Shown piece by piece: positions 51,976 through 61,250 of a stretch of DNA of 64,000 nt (its first letter is position 1; the number at the start of each line of letters is the position of its first letter). This DNA is from Massilia terrae. GTDB lineage: Bacteria > Pseudomonadota > Gammaproteobacteria > Burkholderiales > Burkholderiaceae_D. The stretch lies in contig NZ_JANUGU010000001.1 of the NCBI RefSeq assembly GCF_024753145.1, positions 1,302,001-1,366,000 of the forward strand, given 5' to 3'. Under the pieces are notes generated by a model. That model worked only from the letters and a program-made list of their open reading frames with translations. It ran no database searches and was not told where the DNA came from. The position numbers and the translations under genes were made by a program.

Positions 51976-54462
51976 TTGAGAAAATCGACCGAGCTGCCAC
52001 GGCAGCGTTCCGGCCGCGAGCGCGGCTTCATTCTCCTGGCGCTTGCCGCGCTGCTGCTCATCATCGCCGGCGTCGGCGCCTGGTTCACGTTCACGGTGAT
52101 GCGCAACGTGCCTTCGATCGAGGCCGTGACCGACTACCGTCCCAAGATCCCGCTGCGCATTTACACCGCAGACCACGTGCTGATCGGCGAATTCGGCGAG
52201 GAGCACCGCGACTTCGTCCCGATCGCCAAGATCCCGGACATGATGAAAAAATCGGTTCTGGCAATCGAGGACACGCGCTTCTACGAGCACAGCGGCGTGG
52301 ACTGGTGGCGCGCGCTTGGCGCGGCCAGGTCCAATGTGGTGCACGGCTTCGGCTCCAGCGGCGGCTCCACCATCACCATGCAGGTGGCGCGTAACTTCTT
52401 CCTGTCGCGCGACAAGGTCCCGTCGCGCAAGCTGACCGAAGTCCTGCTGGCCTACAAGATCGAGAACGCCCTGACCAAGGACCAGATCCTGGAGCTGTAC
52501 ATGAACCAGATCTACCTCGGCCAGCGCTCCTTCGGCTTCTCAAGCGCGGCGCGCACCTATTTCGGCAAGACGCTCGACCAGCTGAGCATCGCCGAAACCG
52601 CGATGCTGGCCGGCCTGCCGCAGAACCCTTCACGCCACAACCCTGCAGTGAATCCGAAGCGCGCACGCCAGCGTCAGCACGCGGTGCTGGGCCGGATGCG
52701 TGAACTGAACTTCATCACCCAGGAACAGTACGAGCACGCGATGCACGAGCCGCTGCGCGTCAACACCCGCGGCCAGGAATACGATGTGCACGCCGAATAC
52801 GTGGCCGAGCTGGCGCGCCAGCAGGTCTACAACGAGTTCAAGGAAGAGGCTTACACCCGCGGCATCACCGTCACCACCACGATCCTGAAAGCCGACCAGC
52901 AGGCCGCCTACGAATCGCTGCGCCGCAACGTGCTGGCCTACGACCAGCGCCACGGCTACCGTGGCCCGGAAGCGCGCATCGAACTGCCTGAAAACGCCGA
53001 GGAGCGCGAGGACGCCATCGTCGAAGCGATCCAGAAGCGGCTGCAGAGCGATGGCCTGATACCGGTGGTGGTGCTGTCCGCCGCGCCGAAGAAGGTGCAG
53101 GTCGAGAACGTGGACGGCGACGTCATCGACATCACCGGCGACGGGCTCAAGCTGGTCACCAATGCGCTGAAAGAGAGCGCGAAGGACACCATCAAGCTGA
53201 CCCCGGGCGCGGTGATCCGGATCTACCGCGAGGGCGCCAAGGGCAACTGGACAATCACCCAGGTGCCGCAGGTGTCGGCGGCCTTCGTCGCCATGGACGC
53301 CGACACCGGCGCCTACCGCGCCATGGTGGGCGGCTTCGATTTCGGCCTGCAGAAGTTCAACCACGTGACCCAGGCCTGGCGCCAGCCTGGCTCCGGCATC
53401 AAGCCCTTCATCTACTCGGCCGCGCTGGACAAGGGCTATTCGCCGGCGACCAGGATCCTCGACGCGCCGCTCGAAATGCCGGGCGAAGACGCCGGCAAGA
53501 CCTGGGCGCCGCAGAACGACGACGGCAAATGGGATGGCCCGATCACGATGCGCACCGCGCTCGCCCAGTCCAAGAACGTGGCCTCGGTGCGCCTGCTGCG
53601 TGCCGAAACCGTGCCGTATGCGCATGAATACCTCGGCAAGTTCGGCTTCGACCTCGACCGCCAGCCGAAGAACTACACGCTCGCGCTGGGAACCGGCGCC
53701 GTCACTCCGCAGCAGATGGTGGGCGCCTACGCGGTATTCGCCAACGGCGGCTACAAGGTCCAGCCCTACCTGATCTCGAAGATCCAGGACGGCACCGGCA
53801 AGGTGATCGCCGAGACCAAGACGCCGGAAGTGCGCGTCGAGGAGAACCGCGTGCTCGACCCGCGCAATGTGTACGTGATGGACACCATGCTGCGCGACGT
53901 GGCCCGCTACGGCACCGGCGCCGAAGCCACCAAACGCCTCGGCCGCACCGACATCGCCGGCAAGACCGGCACCACCAGCGATGCGATGGACGGCTGGTTC
54001 TCCGGCTACGGCGGCGGCGTGGTGGCGGTGGCCTGGATGGGTTACGACGAACCGCGCTCGCTGGGCGGCAAGGAATTCGGCGCGACGGTGGCGCTGCCGT
54101 TGTGGATCGACTATATGCATGTGGCGCTGGCCAAGGCGCCGCCGCAAGAACTGGCGGTGCCGGACGGCGTGGTGCGCGAGAACGACGACTGGGTTTACAG
54201 CGAGTTCGCCGATACGCCCGAACTGAAGTACATCGACATCGACCCGAATGCGCCGGAGCAGGCGGCCGATCCGACGGCGCCGGCCACAACGCCGCAGCAG
54301 GACGGCACGACGCTGCCACCGCCGGGCGATCATCCGGTGGCCGCGCCGCCGGGAGCGCCGGTGCGCCCTCTCCCGCCGGCGACGCCGGCGGCGCCGGTGC
54401 GGCCGATCACGCTGCCGCCGCCACCGGGCGAGCATCCGCTGGCCGCGCCGACGGTCCGTTGA
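51976..54462 (+). CDS. mrcA: Penicillin-binding protein 1A (bifunctional transglycosylase/transpeptidase)
   Basis: 828 residues from TTG 51976, with AGAGGG seven bases before. Short cytoplasmic basic tail, one membrane anchor (FILLALAALLLIIAGVGAWF, ~18-37), then the GT51 domain with catalytic Glu in AIEDTRFYEHSGVDW and GGSTITMQVARNFFLS. A PBP1A-specific OB insert (~310-430) follows. The transpeptidase has the nucleophile in PGSGIKPFIYS (SxxK), SKN (SxN) and AGKTGTTSDAMDGWF (KTG). The C-terminal tail is Pro-rich with two PPPG(D/E)HP(V/L)AAP copies. It polymerises and cross-links peptidoglycan on the periplasmic face. PBP1a is often divergent from comM/pilM genes; here it is divergent from OPT. 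Confidence 0.94.
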   Translation: MRKSTELPRQRSGRERGFILLALAALLLIIAGVGAWFTFTVMRNVPSIEAVTDYRPKIPLRIYTADHVLIGEFGEEHRDFVPIAKIPDMMKKSVLAIEDTRFYEHSGVDWWRALGAARSNVVHGFGSSGGSTITMQVARNFFLSRDKVPSRKLTEVLLAYKIENALTKDQILELYMNQIYLGQRSFGFSSAARTYFGKTLDQLSIAETAMLAGLPQNPSRHNPAVNPKRARQRQHAVLGRMRELNFITQEQYEHAMHEPLRVNTRGQEYDVHAEYVAELARQQVYNEFKEEAYTRGITVTTTILKADQQAAYESLRRNVLAYDQRHGYRGPEARIELPENAEEREDAIVEAIQKRLQSDGLIPVVVLSAAPKKVQVENVDGDVIDITGDGLKLVTNALKESAKDTIKLTPGAVIRIYREGAKGNWTITQVPQVSAAFVAMDADTGAYRAMVGGFDFGLQKFNHVTQAWRQPGSGIKPFIYSAALDKGYSPATRILDAPLEMPGEDAGKTWAPQNDDGKWDGPITMRTALAQSKNVASVRLLRAETVPYAHEYLGKFGFDLDRQPKNYTLALGTGAVTPQQMVGAYAVFANGGYKVQPYLISKIQDGTGKVIAETKTPEVRVEENRVLDPRNVYVMDTMLRDVARYGTGAEATKRLGRTDIAGKTGTTSDAMDGWFSGYGGGVVAVAWMGYDEPRSLGGKEFGATVALPLWIDYMHVALAKAPPQELAVPDGVVRENDDWVYSEFADTPELKYIDIDPNAPEQAADPTAPATTPQQDGTTLPPPGDHPVAAPPGAPVRPLPPATPAAPVRPITLPPPPGEHPLAAPTVR

Positions 54463-54477
54463 ACGCGAGGAGACCGA

Positions 54478-55416
54478 GTGGCTTTCCAGATTGAGCAAAA
54501 ACTGGTCATCGGCGTAGCGTCCAGCGCGCTGTTCGATCTCTCCGAATCGCACCAGGTCTACCTCGACAGCGGCCCCGAGGAGTACCGCAAATACCAGGAA
54601 GCCCACATCGACCAGATCCTGGGACGCGGCGTGGCCTTCCCGTTCATCCGCCGCTTCCTGAACATCAATCGCCACTTCCCGCGCCAGGCGCCGGTCGAAG
54701 TGGTGCTCTTTTCGCGCAATTCGCCCGAGACCGGGCTGCGCGTGATGCGCTCGATCGCCCACTACGGCCTGGACATCACCCGCGCCAGCTTCATGAGCGG
54801 GCAGTCGCCCTACGCCTACCTGCCGGCCTTCAACGTGTCGCTGTTTTTATCGGCGAACGAAGAAGACGTGCGCAACGCCATCGCGGCCGATTATCCGGCG
54901 GGGCTGGTGCTGCCCTCGCAGATCGCCGACGACGAAACCGACGAAGAGCTGCGCGTGGCCTTCGACTTCGACGGCGTGATCGCGGACGACGAATCGGAGG
55001 CCGTGTTCAAGCGCGACGGCATCGACCGGTTCCACGCCCACGAGATGCTGCACGCGGCGCGCCCGCACCAGCCAGGGCCGCTGGCCGACCTGTTCCGCAA
55101 GCTGGCGCTGATGCAGCGTCTGCAGGAACGGGCGCAGAAACGCGACCCGTCCTACAAAAAGATCGTGCGCATCGCGATCATCACGGCCCGCAGCGCGCCG
55201 GCGCACGAACGCGTCGTCACCACGCTCAAGAGCTGGGGCGTGTCGGCCGACGAGACTTTCTTCCTCGGCGGGATGAACAAGGCACGCGTGCTGTCGGTGT
55301 TCAGGCCGCACATCTTCTTCGACGACCAGCTCAGCCACCTGACCTCGACGCCCGGCGGCAGCATCCCGATGGTGCACGTGCCCTTCGGCGTCGCCAACCG
55401 CGCTCCCAGCGCCTGA
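54478..55416 (+). CDS. 5'-nucleotidase (cN-I-like, PF06189 type)
   Basis: 312 residues from GTG 54478 (GAGGAGA upstream). FDFDGVIADDESEAVF (~160) supplies the HAD-like acidic motif, ITRASFMSGQSPYAYLPAFN precedes it, and IFFDDQLSHLTST near the C-terminus is the distal Asp pair. These match cytosolic 5'-nucleotidase I-type proteins, which dephosphorylate nucleoside monophosphates. No signal peptide. It starts 15 bases after the PBP1a stop and is followed three bases later by the WYL regulator, so it is likely part of one transcription unit. Confidence 0.88.
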   Translation: MAFQIEQKLVIGVASSALFDLSESHQVYLDSGPEEYRKYQEAHIDQILGRGVAFPFIRRFLNINRHFPRQAPVEVVLFSRNSPETGLRVMRSIAHYGLDITRASFMSGQSPYAYLPAFNVSLFLSANEEDVRNAIAADYPAGLVLPSQIADDETDEELRVAFDFDGVIADDESEAVFKRDGIDRFHAHEMLHAARPHQPGPLADLFRKLALMQRLQERAQKRDPSYKKIVRIAIITARSAPAHERVVTTLKSWGVSADETFFLGGMNKARVLSVFRPHIFFDDQLSHLTSTPGGSIPMVHVPFGVANRAPSA

Positions 55417-55419
55417 GCC

Positions 55420-56115
55420 ATGAGCCGCACCGGCCGCCTGTTCCAGCTGATGGATGCCCTGCGCGGCAACCGCCGCCCCGTGACGGCGGCCGCGCTGGCG
55501 GAAAAGCTGGCCGTGTCCGAGCGCACCATCTACCGCGACATCCAGGCCCTGTCGCAACTTGGTGCGCCCGTCGAAGGCTCGGCCGGCGTCGGCTATCTGC
55601 TGCGCGCCGGCTTCTTCCTGCCGCCGCTGATGTTCGACGCCGACGAGCTGGAAGCGCTGGTGCTGGGCGCGCGCTGGGTCAAGCACCAGGGCGACGACGC
55701 GCTGGCCGATGCCGCCAAGCGCGCCCTGGCCAAGATCGCCACCGCCACTCCCAGCGACCTGCGTGACCACATGGCCGAGACCAGCTTGTGGGTGCCGGTC
55801 GGCCCGGCCGGCAAGAAGACCACCGACCAATTCGTGCGACCGGCGCGCGAAGCGATCCGCCGCCAGTGCAAGCTGCGCATCGACTACCGCAACGAGAACG
55901 GCGTGCAGTCCGAGCGCACGGTGTGGCCGTTCGCGCTGGCCTACTTCCAGGACCGCCGCATCCTGGCTGCCTGGTGCGAGCTGCGCGCGGCCAACCGCCA
56001 CTTCCGCGTCGACCGGATCGCCGGCGTGCATGCCACCGACGAACGCTATCCACGCCGGCGCCACGACCTGCTGCGCGAATGGCGCGCCGAACTCGGGGCG
56101 AAAGAAGACTCCTGA
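55420..56115 (+). CDS. WYL-domain (YafY-type) transcriptional regulator
   Basis: 231 residues. The N-terminal winged helix-turn-helix (TAAALAEKLAVSERTIYRD) is followed by the WYL domain, with YRNENGVQSERTVWPFALAYFQ and RRILAAWCELRAANRHFRVDRI, which usually senses a small ligand or nucleic acid. No WYL tripeptide is read exactly; the position has AYF. Its targets are unknown. The GST gene 60 bases downstream could be one. The short spacing to the nucleotidase gene favours co-transcription. Confidence 0.9.
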   Translation: MSRTGRLFQLMDALRGNRRPVTAAALAEKLAVSERTIYRDIQALSQLGAPVEGSAGVGYLLRAGFFLPPLMFDADELEALVLGARWVKHQGDDALADAAKRALAKIATATPSDLRDHMAETSLWVPVGPAGKKTTDQFVRPAREAIRRQCKLRIDYRNENGVQSERTVWPFALAYFQDRRILAAWCELRAANRHFRVDRIAGVHATDERYPRRRHDLLREWRAELGAKEDS

Positions 56116-56175
56116 CAGAATCTGTCATAGCGATTGCTTAAGATTGCCATATCAATCACCTGAACGGAGACGGCA

Positions 56176-56793
56176 ATGCACCTGTACTACCACCCCTATT
56201 CGTCCAACGCGCGCCGCGCCGCCATGGTCGCGGACCATCTTGGCATCCCGCTCGACATGGTCGAAATCAACCTGGCCAGCCCCGATGACCGCCGCCGCCT
56301 GGCCGAGGTCAACCCCAACAGCAAGATCCCGGTGCTGCTGGACGACGGCTTTACGCTGACGGAGTCCTGCGCCATCATGCAGTACCTGGCCGACAGCAAG
56401 CCAGGCCAGACCCTCTACCCGCACGACCCGCTGGCGCGCGCGGACGTCAACCGCTGGCTGTTCTGGTCCGTCCAGCACTTCTCGCCGGCGATCGGCGTGA
56501 TCGTGTGGCAGAACGTGTGGAAGAAGATGGTCGAGGGCACCGACACCGACCCGGTCGAGCTGGCGCGCGGTACCCGCGAGCTGAAACGCTTCGCCGCCGT
56601 CCTCGACGCCCACTTGGCCCACCGCGAATGGCTGTGCGGCGATGCACTGACGCTGGCCGATTTCGCCGTCGCCGCGCCGCTCATGTACATCGAACGCGCC
56701 CGCGTCCCGGTGGCGCAATATGCCAACGTGCTGGCCTGGTTCACCCGCGTCCAGCAGTTGCCGGCATGGCGCAACACGGAGCCGGTCTGGTAA
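56176..56793 (+). CDS. Glutathione S-transferase
   Basis: 205 residues. N-terminal domain MHLYYHPYSSNARRAAMVAD (catalytic Ser in the usual position), NSKIPVLLDDGFTLTESCAIMQYL (cis-Pro and Glu-Ser for glutathione), and the helical C-terminal domain with EWLCGDALTLADFAVAAPLMY. It conjugates or isomerises small electrophiles using glutathione. The preceding ribosome site is ACGGAGA. It may be controlled by the neighbouring WYL regulator, which is a guess from distance. Confidence 0.93.
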   Translation: MHLYYHPYSSNARRAAMVADHLGIPLDMVEINLASPDDRRRLAEVNPNSKIPVLLDDGFTLTESCAIMQYLADSKPGQTLYPHDPLARADVNRWLFWSVQHFSPAIGVIVWQNVWKKMVEGTDTDPVELARGTRELKRFAAVLDAHLAHREWLCGDALTLADFAVAAPLMYIERARVPVAQYANVLAWFTRVQQLPAWRNTEPVW

Positions 56794-56852
56794 ATACCAT
56801 TTGACAGGCAGCGCGACAAGCAAGGCGTCCGGCGGGACGCATCCCCATCGTC

Positions 56853-56858
56853 TATAAT
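56853..56858 (+). promoter_or_regulatory. -10 box of mfd
   Basis: A perfect TATAAT 38 bases before the mfd ATG; the -35 is not obvious. Confidence 0.45.
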
Positions 56859-56895
56859 TGACAACCCGTTCCGCCGTTAAGTTGGTTCGCGCTGC

Positions 56896-59800
56896 ATGTC
56901 CTTCGATCTTAAAAAGCATCTCCCCAAACCGGGCCAACGCTTCGCCCTGCCGGCCTTGCACGGCTCGTCCGACGCCTATGCGCTCGCGGTCGCCGCCCAG
57001 GAGCTGAAGGCGAACAAGCAGATGCTGACCGTGATCGTGGCCAATGCCAGCGACGGCCAGCGCCTGCTCGACGAGATTCCCTGGTTCGCCGAGGGCAAGC
57101 TGAAATGCCACCTGCTGCCGGACTGGGAGACCCTGCCCTACGACGCCTTCTCGCCGCACCAGGACCTGGTGTCCGAGCGCCTGGCCACGCTGCACGAGAT
57201 CCGCAACGGCCAGTGCGACGTGCTGATGGTGCCCGCCTCCACCGCGCTGGTGCGCCTCGCGCCGCCATCCTTCCTGGCAGCCTACACATTCTTCTTCCGC
57301 CAGGGCGAACGCCTGGATGAAGCGAAGCTCAAGGCGCAGCTCACGCTGGCCGGCTACACCCATGTGACGCAGGTGATGTCGCCCGGCGAATATTCGGTGC
57401 GCGGCGGCCTGATCGACCTGTTCCCGATGGGTTCCACGCTGCCCTACCGGATCGACCTGTTCGGCGACGAGATCGAGACCATCCGCACCTTCGACGCCGA
57501 CACCCAGCGTTCGCTGTACCCGGTCAAGGAAGTGCGCCTGCTGCCGGGCCGCGAATTCCCGATGGACGAAGCCGCGCGCACTGCCTTCCGCGGCCGCTGG
57601 CGCGAACGTTTCGAAGGCGACCCGACCCGGTCGCCGATCTACCGCGACATCGGCAACGGCATTGCCCCGAGCGGTATCGAGTACTACCTGCCGCTGTTCT
57701 TCGACCAGACCGCGACGCTGTTCGACTACCTGCCGCCGGAATCGCCGCTGGCACTGGTCGGCGACATCGACGGCGCCATCCAGCGCTTCTGGCTCGACAC
57801 CGAATCGCGCTACCGCTTCCTGAAGGCCGACCGCGAGCGCCCGATCCTGCCGCCGGAAGAGATTTTCCTGCGCGACGAGCAGTTCTTCATCTGCGCCAAG
57901 CCGCACGGCCGCTGGGCCATTGCGCGCGATGCCAACGGCCAGGCCTCCGAGCTGTCCTCGCCGCTGCCGGACATCGCCGTCAACCGCCGCCTGGACGACC
58001 CGCTGGCCAATCTGCGCTCCTACCTGATGCAGGCGCCGGCGCGGGTGATGATCTGCGCCGAATCGAACGGCCGCCGCGAGACCCTGCAGCAGTACTTCAC
58101 CGAATACAAGCTCGATCTCGCATCCGTCGACAGCTTCGAGGACCTGCGCACCACCAGCGCGAAGGTCGTGCTGGGCGTGGCGCCGCTGCAGGTCGGCTTC
58201 ATGCTGGACGAAGCCTCAAGCGGCAAGCTGGTGTTCATTACCGAGACCGAGCTGTACGCCGGCGGCGCACGCCGGGCCGGCCGCAAGAAGCAGGAGGCGG
58301 TCAGCCAGGTCGAATCGATGGTGCGCGACCTGTCGGAGCTGAAGATCGGCGACCCGGTGGTCCACATCAACCACGGCATCGGCCGCTACATGGGCCTGGT
58401 CAGCATGGACCTGGGCGAAGGCGCGACCGAATTCCTGCACCTCGAGTACGCCAAGGAAGCCAAGCTGTACGTGCCGGTCTCTCAGCTGCACGTCATCTCG
58501 CGCTATTCGGGCGCCTCGCCGGACGACGCGCCGCTGCACGCACTGGGCTCCGGCCAGTGGGACAAGGCCAAGCGCAAGGCCGCCGAACAGGTGCGCGACA
58601 CCGCCGCCGAACTGCTCAACCTGTACGCCCGCCGCGCCGCGCGCCAGGGCCACACCTTCGAGTACTCCGCGGTAGACTACGAGAATTTCGCCCAGAGCTT
58701 CGGCTTCGAAGAGACGCCCGACCAGGCCGAGGCCATCAACAACGTCATCCGCGACATGACCTCGGGCCGTCCGATGGACCGGCTGGTCTGCGGCGACGTC
58801 GGCTTCGGCAAGACCGAGGTGGCCCTGCGCGCCGCCTTCATCGCCGTCATGGGCGGCAAACAGGTCGCCATCCTCGCGCCGACCACGCTGCTGGCCGAGC
58901 AGCACGCGCAGACTTTCGCCGACCGCTTCGCCGACTGGCCGGTGCGCATCGCCGAGCTGTCGCGCTTCCGGACCGGCAAAGAGGTCAACAACGCGATCAA
59001 GGGCATGGCCGACGGCACACTCGACATCGTGATCGGCACCCACAAGCTGCTCTCGCCGGACGTCAAATTCGACCGGCTGGGCCTCGTCATCATCGACGAG
59101 GAGCACCGCTTCGGCGTGCGACAGAAGGAAGCGCTCAAGGCCCTGCGCGCCGAAGTGGACGTGCTGACCCTGACCGCGACGCCGATCCCGCGCACGCTGG
59201 GCATGGCCCTGGAAGGCCTGCGCGACTTCTCCGTCATCGCCACCGCGCCGCAGAAGCGCCTGGCGATCAAGACCTTCGTGCGCACCGAGGACGGCTCGGT
59301 GATCCGCGAAGCCTGCCTGCGCGAGCTCAAGCGAGGCGGCCAGGTCTACTTCCTGCACAACGAGGTCGAGACGATCGAGAACCGGCGCGCCGCGCTGGAG
59401 GAGCTGCTGCCGGAGGCGCGTATCGCGGTGGCGCACGGCCAGATGCACGAGCGCGACCTCGAAAAGGTCATGCGCGACTTCGTGGCCCAGCGTTTCAACG
59501 TCCTGCTGTGCACCACCATCATCGAGACCGGCATCGACGTGCCGACCGCGAACACCATCATCATGCACCGCGCCGACAAGTTCGGCCTGGCCCAGTTGCA
59601 CCAGTTGCGCGGCCGCGTCGGCCGTTCGCACCACCAGGCCTATGCCTACCTGCTGGTCAACGACGTCAACGGTCTGACCAAGCAGGCGCAACGCCGCCTG
59701 GACGCGATCCAGCAGATGGAAGAACTGGGCAGCGGCTTCTACCTGGCGATGCACGACCTCGAAATCCGCGGCGCCGGCGAGGTGCTGGGCGAAAACCAGT

Positions 59801-60342
59801 CGGGCGAGATGCTGGAAGTCGGCTTCCAGCTGTATTCGGAGATGCTGAACGAAGCGGTGCGCGCGCTCAAGGCCGGCCGCGAGCCGGACATGTCCGCCCC
59901 ACTCTCGTCCACCACCGAGATCAACCTGCACGTGCCGGCCCTGCTGCCGGCGGACTTCTGCGGCGACGTGCACGAACGCCTGTCGATCTACAAGCGCCTG
60001 GCCAATTGCGAGAGCGCGGACAAGATCGACGACATGCAGGAAGAGCTGATCGACCGCTTCGGCAAGCTGCCGGACCCGGTCAAGGCCCTGATCGAAACGC
60101 ACCGCCTGCGCATCCTTGCCAAGTCGGTCGGCATCGTCAAAATCGACGCCCATGGCGAAGCAGCCAACCTGCAGTTCATGGAGAAGCCACCGATCGACCC
60201 GATCAGGATCATCACCCTGATCCAGAAGAACCGCCATATCAAGCTGGCCGGCCAGGACAAGCTGCGCATCACATCCAATATGCCGGACCTGCCGGCGCGC
60301 GTGAACCAGGTCAAGCAAACCATCAAACAACTACTGGCATAA
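56896..60342 (+). CDS. mfd: Transcription-repair coupling factor
   Basis: 1148 residues, the same length as the Escherichia coli protein. Order: UvrB-homology region (~15-330, e.g. LPDWETLPYDAFSPHQDL), the RNA-polymerase-interaction domain (VVHINHGIGRYMGLVSMDLG, ~490), then the RecG-like translocase. The translocase has Walker A CGDVGFGKTEVALRAAF, DEEHRFGVRQKE and TATPIPRTLGMALEGLRDFS, followed by the helicase C domain (TTIIETGIDVPTANTIIM) and the C-terminal TRCF domain. It removes RNA polymerase stalled at lesions and recruits UvrA. All motifs are intact. serB follows with a four-base gap. Confidence 0.97.
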   Translation: MSFDLKKHLPKPGQRFALPALHGSSDAYALAVAAQELKANKQMLTVIVANASDGQRLLDEIPWFAEGKLKCHLLPDWETLPYDAFSPHQDLVSERLATLHEIRNGQCDVLMVPASTALVRLAPPSFLAAYTFFFRQGERLDEAKLKAQLTLAGYTHVTQVMSPGEYSVRGGLIDLFPMGSTLPYRIDLFGDEIETIRTFDADTQRSLYPVKEVRLLPGREFPMDEAARTAFRGRWRERFEGDPTRSPIYRDIGNGIAPSGIEYYLPLFFDQTATLFDYLPPESPLALVGDIDGAIQRFWLDTESRYRFLKADRERPILPPEEIFLRDEQFFICAKPHGRWAIARDANGQASELSSPLPDIAVNRRLDDPLANLRSYLMQAPARVMICAESNGRRETLQQYFTEYKLDLASVDSFEDLRTTSAKVVLGVAPLQVGFMLDEASSGKLVFITETELYAGGARRAGRKKQEAVSQVESMVRDLSELKIGDPVVHINHGIGRYMGLVSMDLGEGATEFLHLEYAKEAKLYVPVSQLHVISRYSGASPDDAPLHALGSGQWDKAKRKAAEQVRDTAAELLNLYARRAARQGHTFEYSAVDYENFAQSFGFEETPDQAEAINNVIRDMTSGRPMDRLVCGDVGFGKTEVALRAAFIAVMGGKQVAILAPTTLLAEQHAQTFADRFADWPVRIAELSRFRTGKEVNNAIKGMADGTLDIVIGTHKLLSPDVKFDRLGLVIIDEEHRFGVRQKEALKALRAEVDVLTLTATPIPRTLGMALEGLRDFSVIATAPQKRLAIKTFVRTEDGSVIREACLRELKRGGQVYFLHNEVETIENRRAALEELLPEARIAVAHGQMHERDLEKVMRDFVAQRFNVLLCTTIIETGIDVPTANTIIMHRADKFGLAQLHQLRGRVGRSHHQAYAYLLVNDVNGLTKQAQRRLDAIQQMEELGSGFYLAMHDLEIRGAGEVLGENQSGEMLEVGFQLYSEMLNEAVRALKAGREPDMSAPLSSTTEINLHVPALLPADFCGDVHERLSIYKRLANCESADKIDDMQEELIDRFGKLPDPVKALIETHRLRILAKSVGIVKIDAHGEAANLQFMEKPPIDPIRIITLIQKNRHIKLAGQDKLRITSNMPDLPARVNQVKQTIKQLLA

Positions 60343-60346
60343 GAAC

Positions 60347-61198
60347 ATGAGCATGAATCTGGTCCTGCAGGGACCGCAGGCGGACCTGGATACCCTCAAA
60401 CAAATCGCCGCCCTGGCCCACCCGGCGCGCATCGTCGAACTGGGCGCGCACGCGATCCGCTGCGAAGACGTCGAGACCGCCGACGACATTAACAAGGCCG
60501 TGGACGCCGCCGCGTATGCCGCCCAGGCCGACGCCACCTTCATCGAGGCCGGCCGCAGCCTGGCCGACTTCTCGCTGCTGGCGATGGACATGGACTCCAC
60601 GCTGATCACCATCGAATGCATCGACGAGATCGCGGACATGCAGGGCCTGAAGCCCGAAGTGGCGGCGATCACCGAGGCGGCGATGCGCGGCGAGCTCGAT
60701 TTCGCGGCCAGCCTGACGCGCCGCGTCGCCCTGCTCAAGGGGCTGGACGTGAACGCCCTGCAGCGCGTGTACGACGAGCGCCTGCGCATCTCGACCGGCG
60801 GCGAGGCGCTGCTGGAGACGATCCAGGGCGCTGGCCTGAAGACCCTGCTGGTCTCGGGCGGCTTCACCTTCTTCACCGAACGCCTGCAGCCGCGCCTGGG
60901 CCTCGACTACACCCACGCCAACGTGCTCGAAGTCGACCAGGGTGGCCGCCTGTCCGGACGCGTCCTCGGCGGCATCGTCGACGCGGAAGAAAAGATGCGC
61001 ACCGTGCAGCGCGTCTGCGAGGAGCTGGGCGTCGGCACCCACCGCGCCATCGTCATGGGCGACGGCGCCAACGACCTGAAGATGATGGGCGTCGCAGGCC
61101 TGTCGGTCGCCTTCCGCGCCAAGCCGGTGGTGCGTGCGCAGGCCGATATCGCCCTCAATTTCTGCGGACTCGACGCGCTGGCAACCATCCTCGCCTGA
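60347..61198 (+). CDS. serB: Phosphoserine phosphatase
   Basis: 283 residues. It hydrolyses phosphoserine to serine in the last step of serine synthesis. An N-terminal ACT-like regulatory region (~1-75) precedes the HAD domain. Motif I is LAMDMDSTLITIECIDEIAD, motif II LLVSGGFTFF, motif III lies in RAIVMGDGANDLKMM with GDGAND as motif IV, and the Lys is in AKPVVRAQAD. Its start codon lies four bases after the mfd stop, so the genes are probably co-transcribed, an unusual pairing of repair and biosynthesis that may simply be local. Confidence 0.95.
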   Translation: MSMNLVLQGPQADLDTLKQIAALAHPARIVELGAHAIRCEDVETADDINKAVDAAAYAAQADATFIEAGRSLADFSLLAMDMDSTLITIECIDEIADMQGLKPEVAAITEAAMRGELDFAASLTRRVALLKGLDVNALQRVYDERLRISTGGEALLETIQGAGLKTLLVSGGFTFFTERLQPRLGLDYTHANVLEVDQGGRLSGRVLGGIVDAEEKMRTVQRVCEELGVGTHRAIVMGDGANDLKMMGVAGLSVAFRAKPVVRAQADIALNFCGLDALATILA

Positions 61199-61250
61199 CA
61201 CGCCTGCGCCGTCAGCTCATCCGCTGTAAAATCGCGGCTTTGCGCAAGGG

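Noticed and set aside
52630..54762. 710-residue minus-strand frame opposite the PBP1a gene
   Set aside because: Antisense to intact PBP1a with all catalytic motifs; no credible protein.
58216..60330. 704-residue minus-strand frame opposite mfd
   Set aside because: Antisense shadow of the mfd helicase region.
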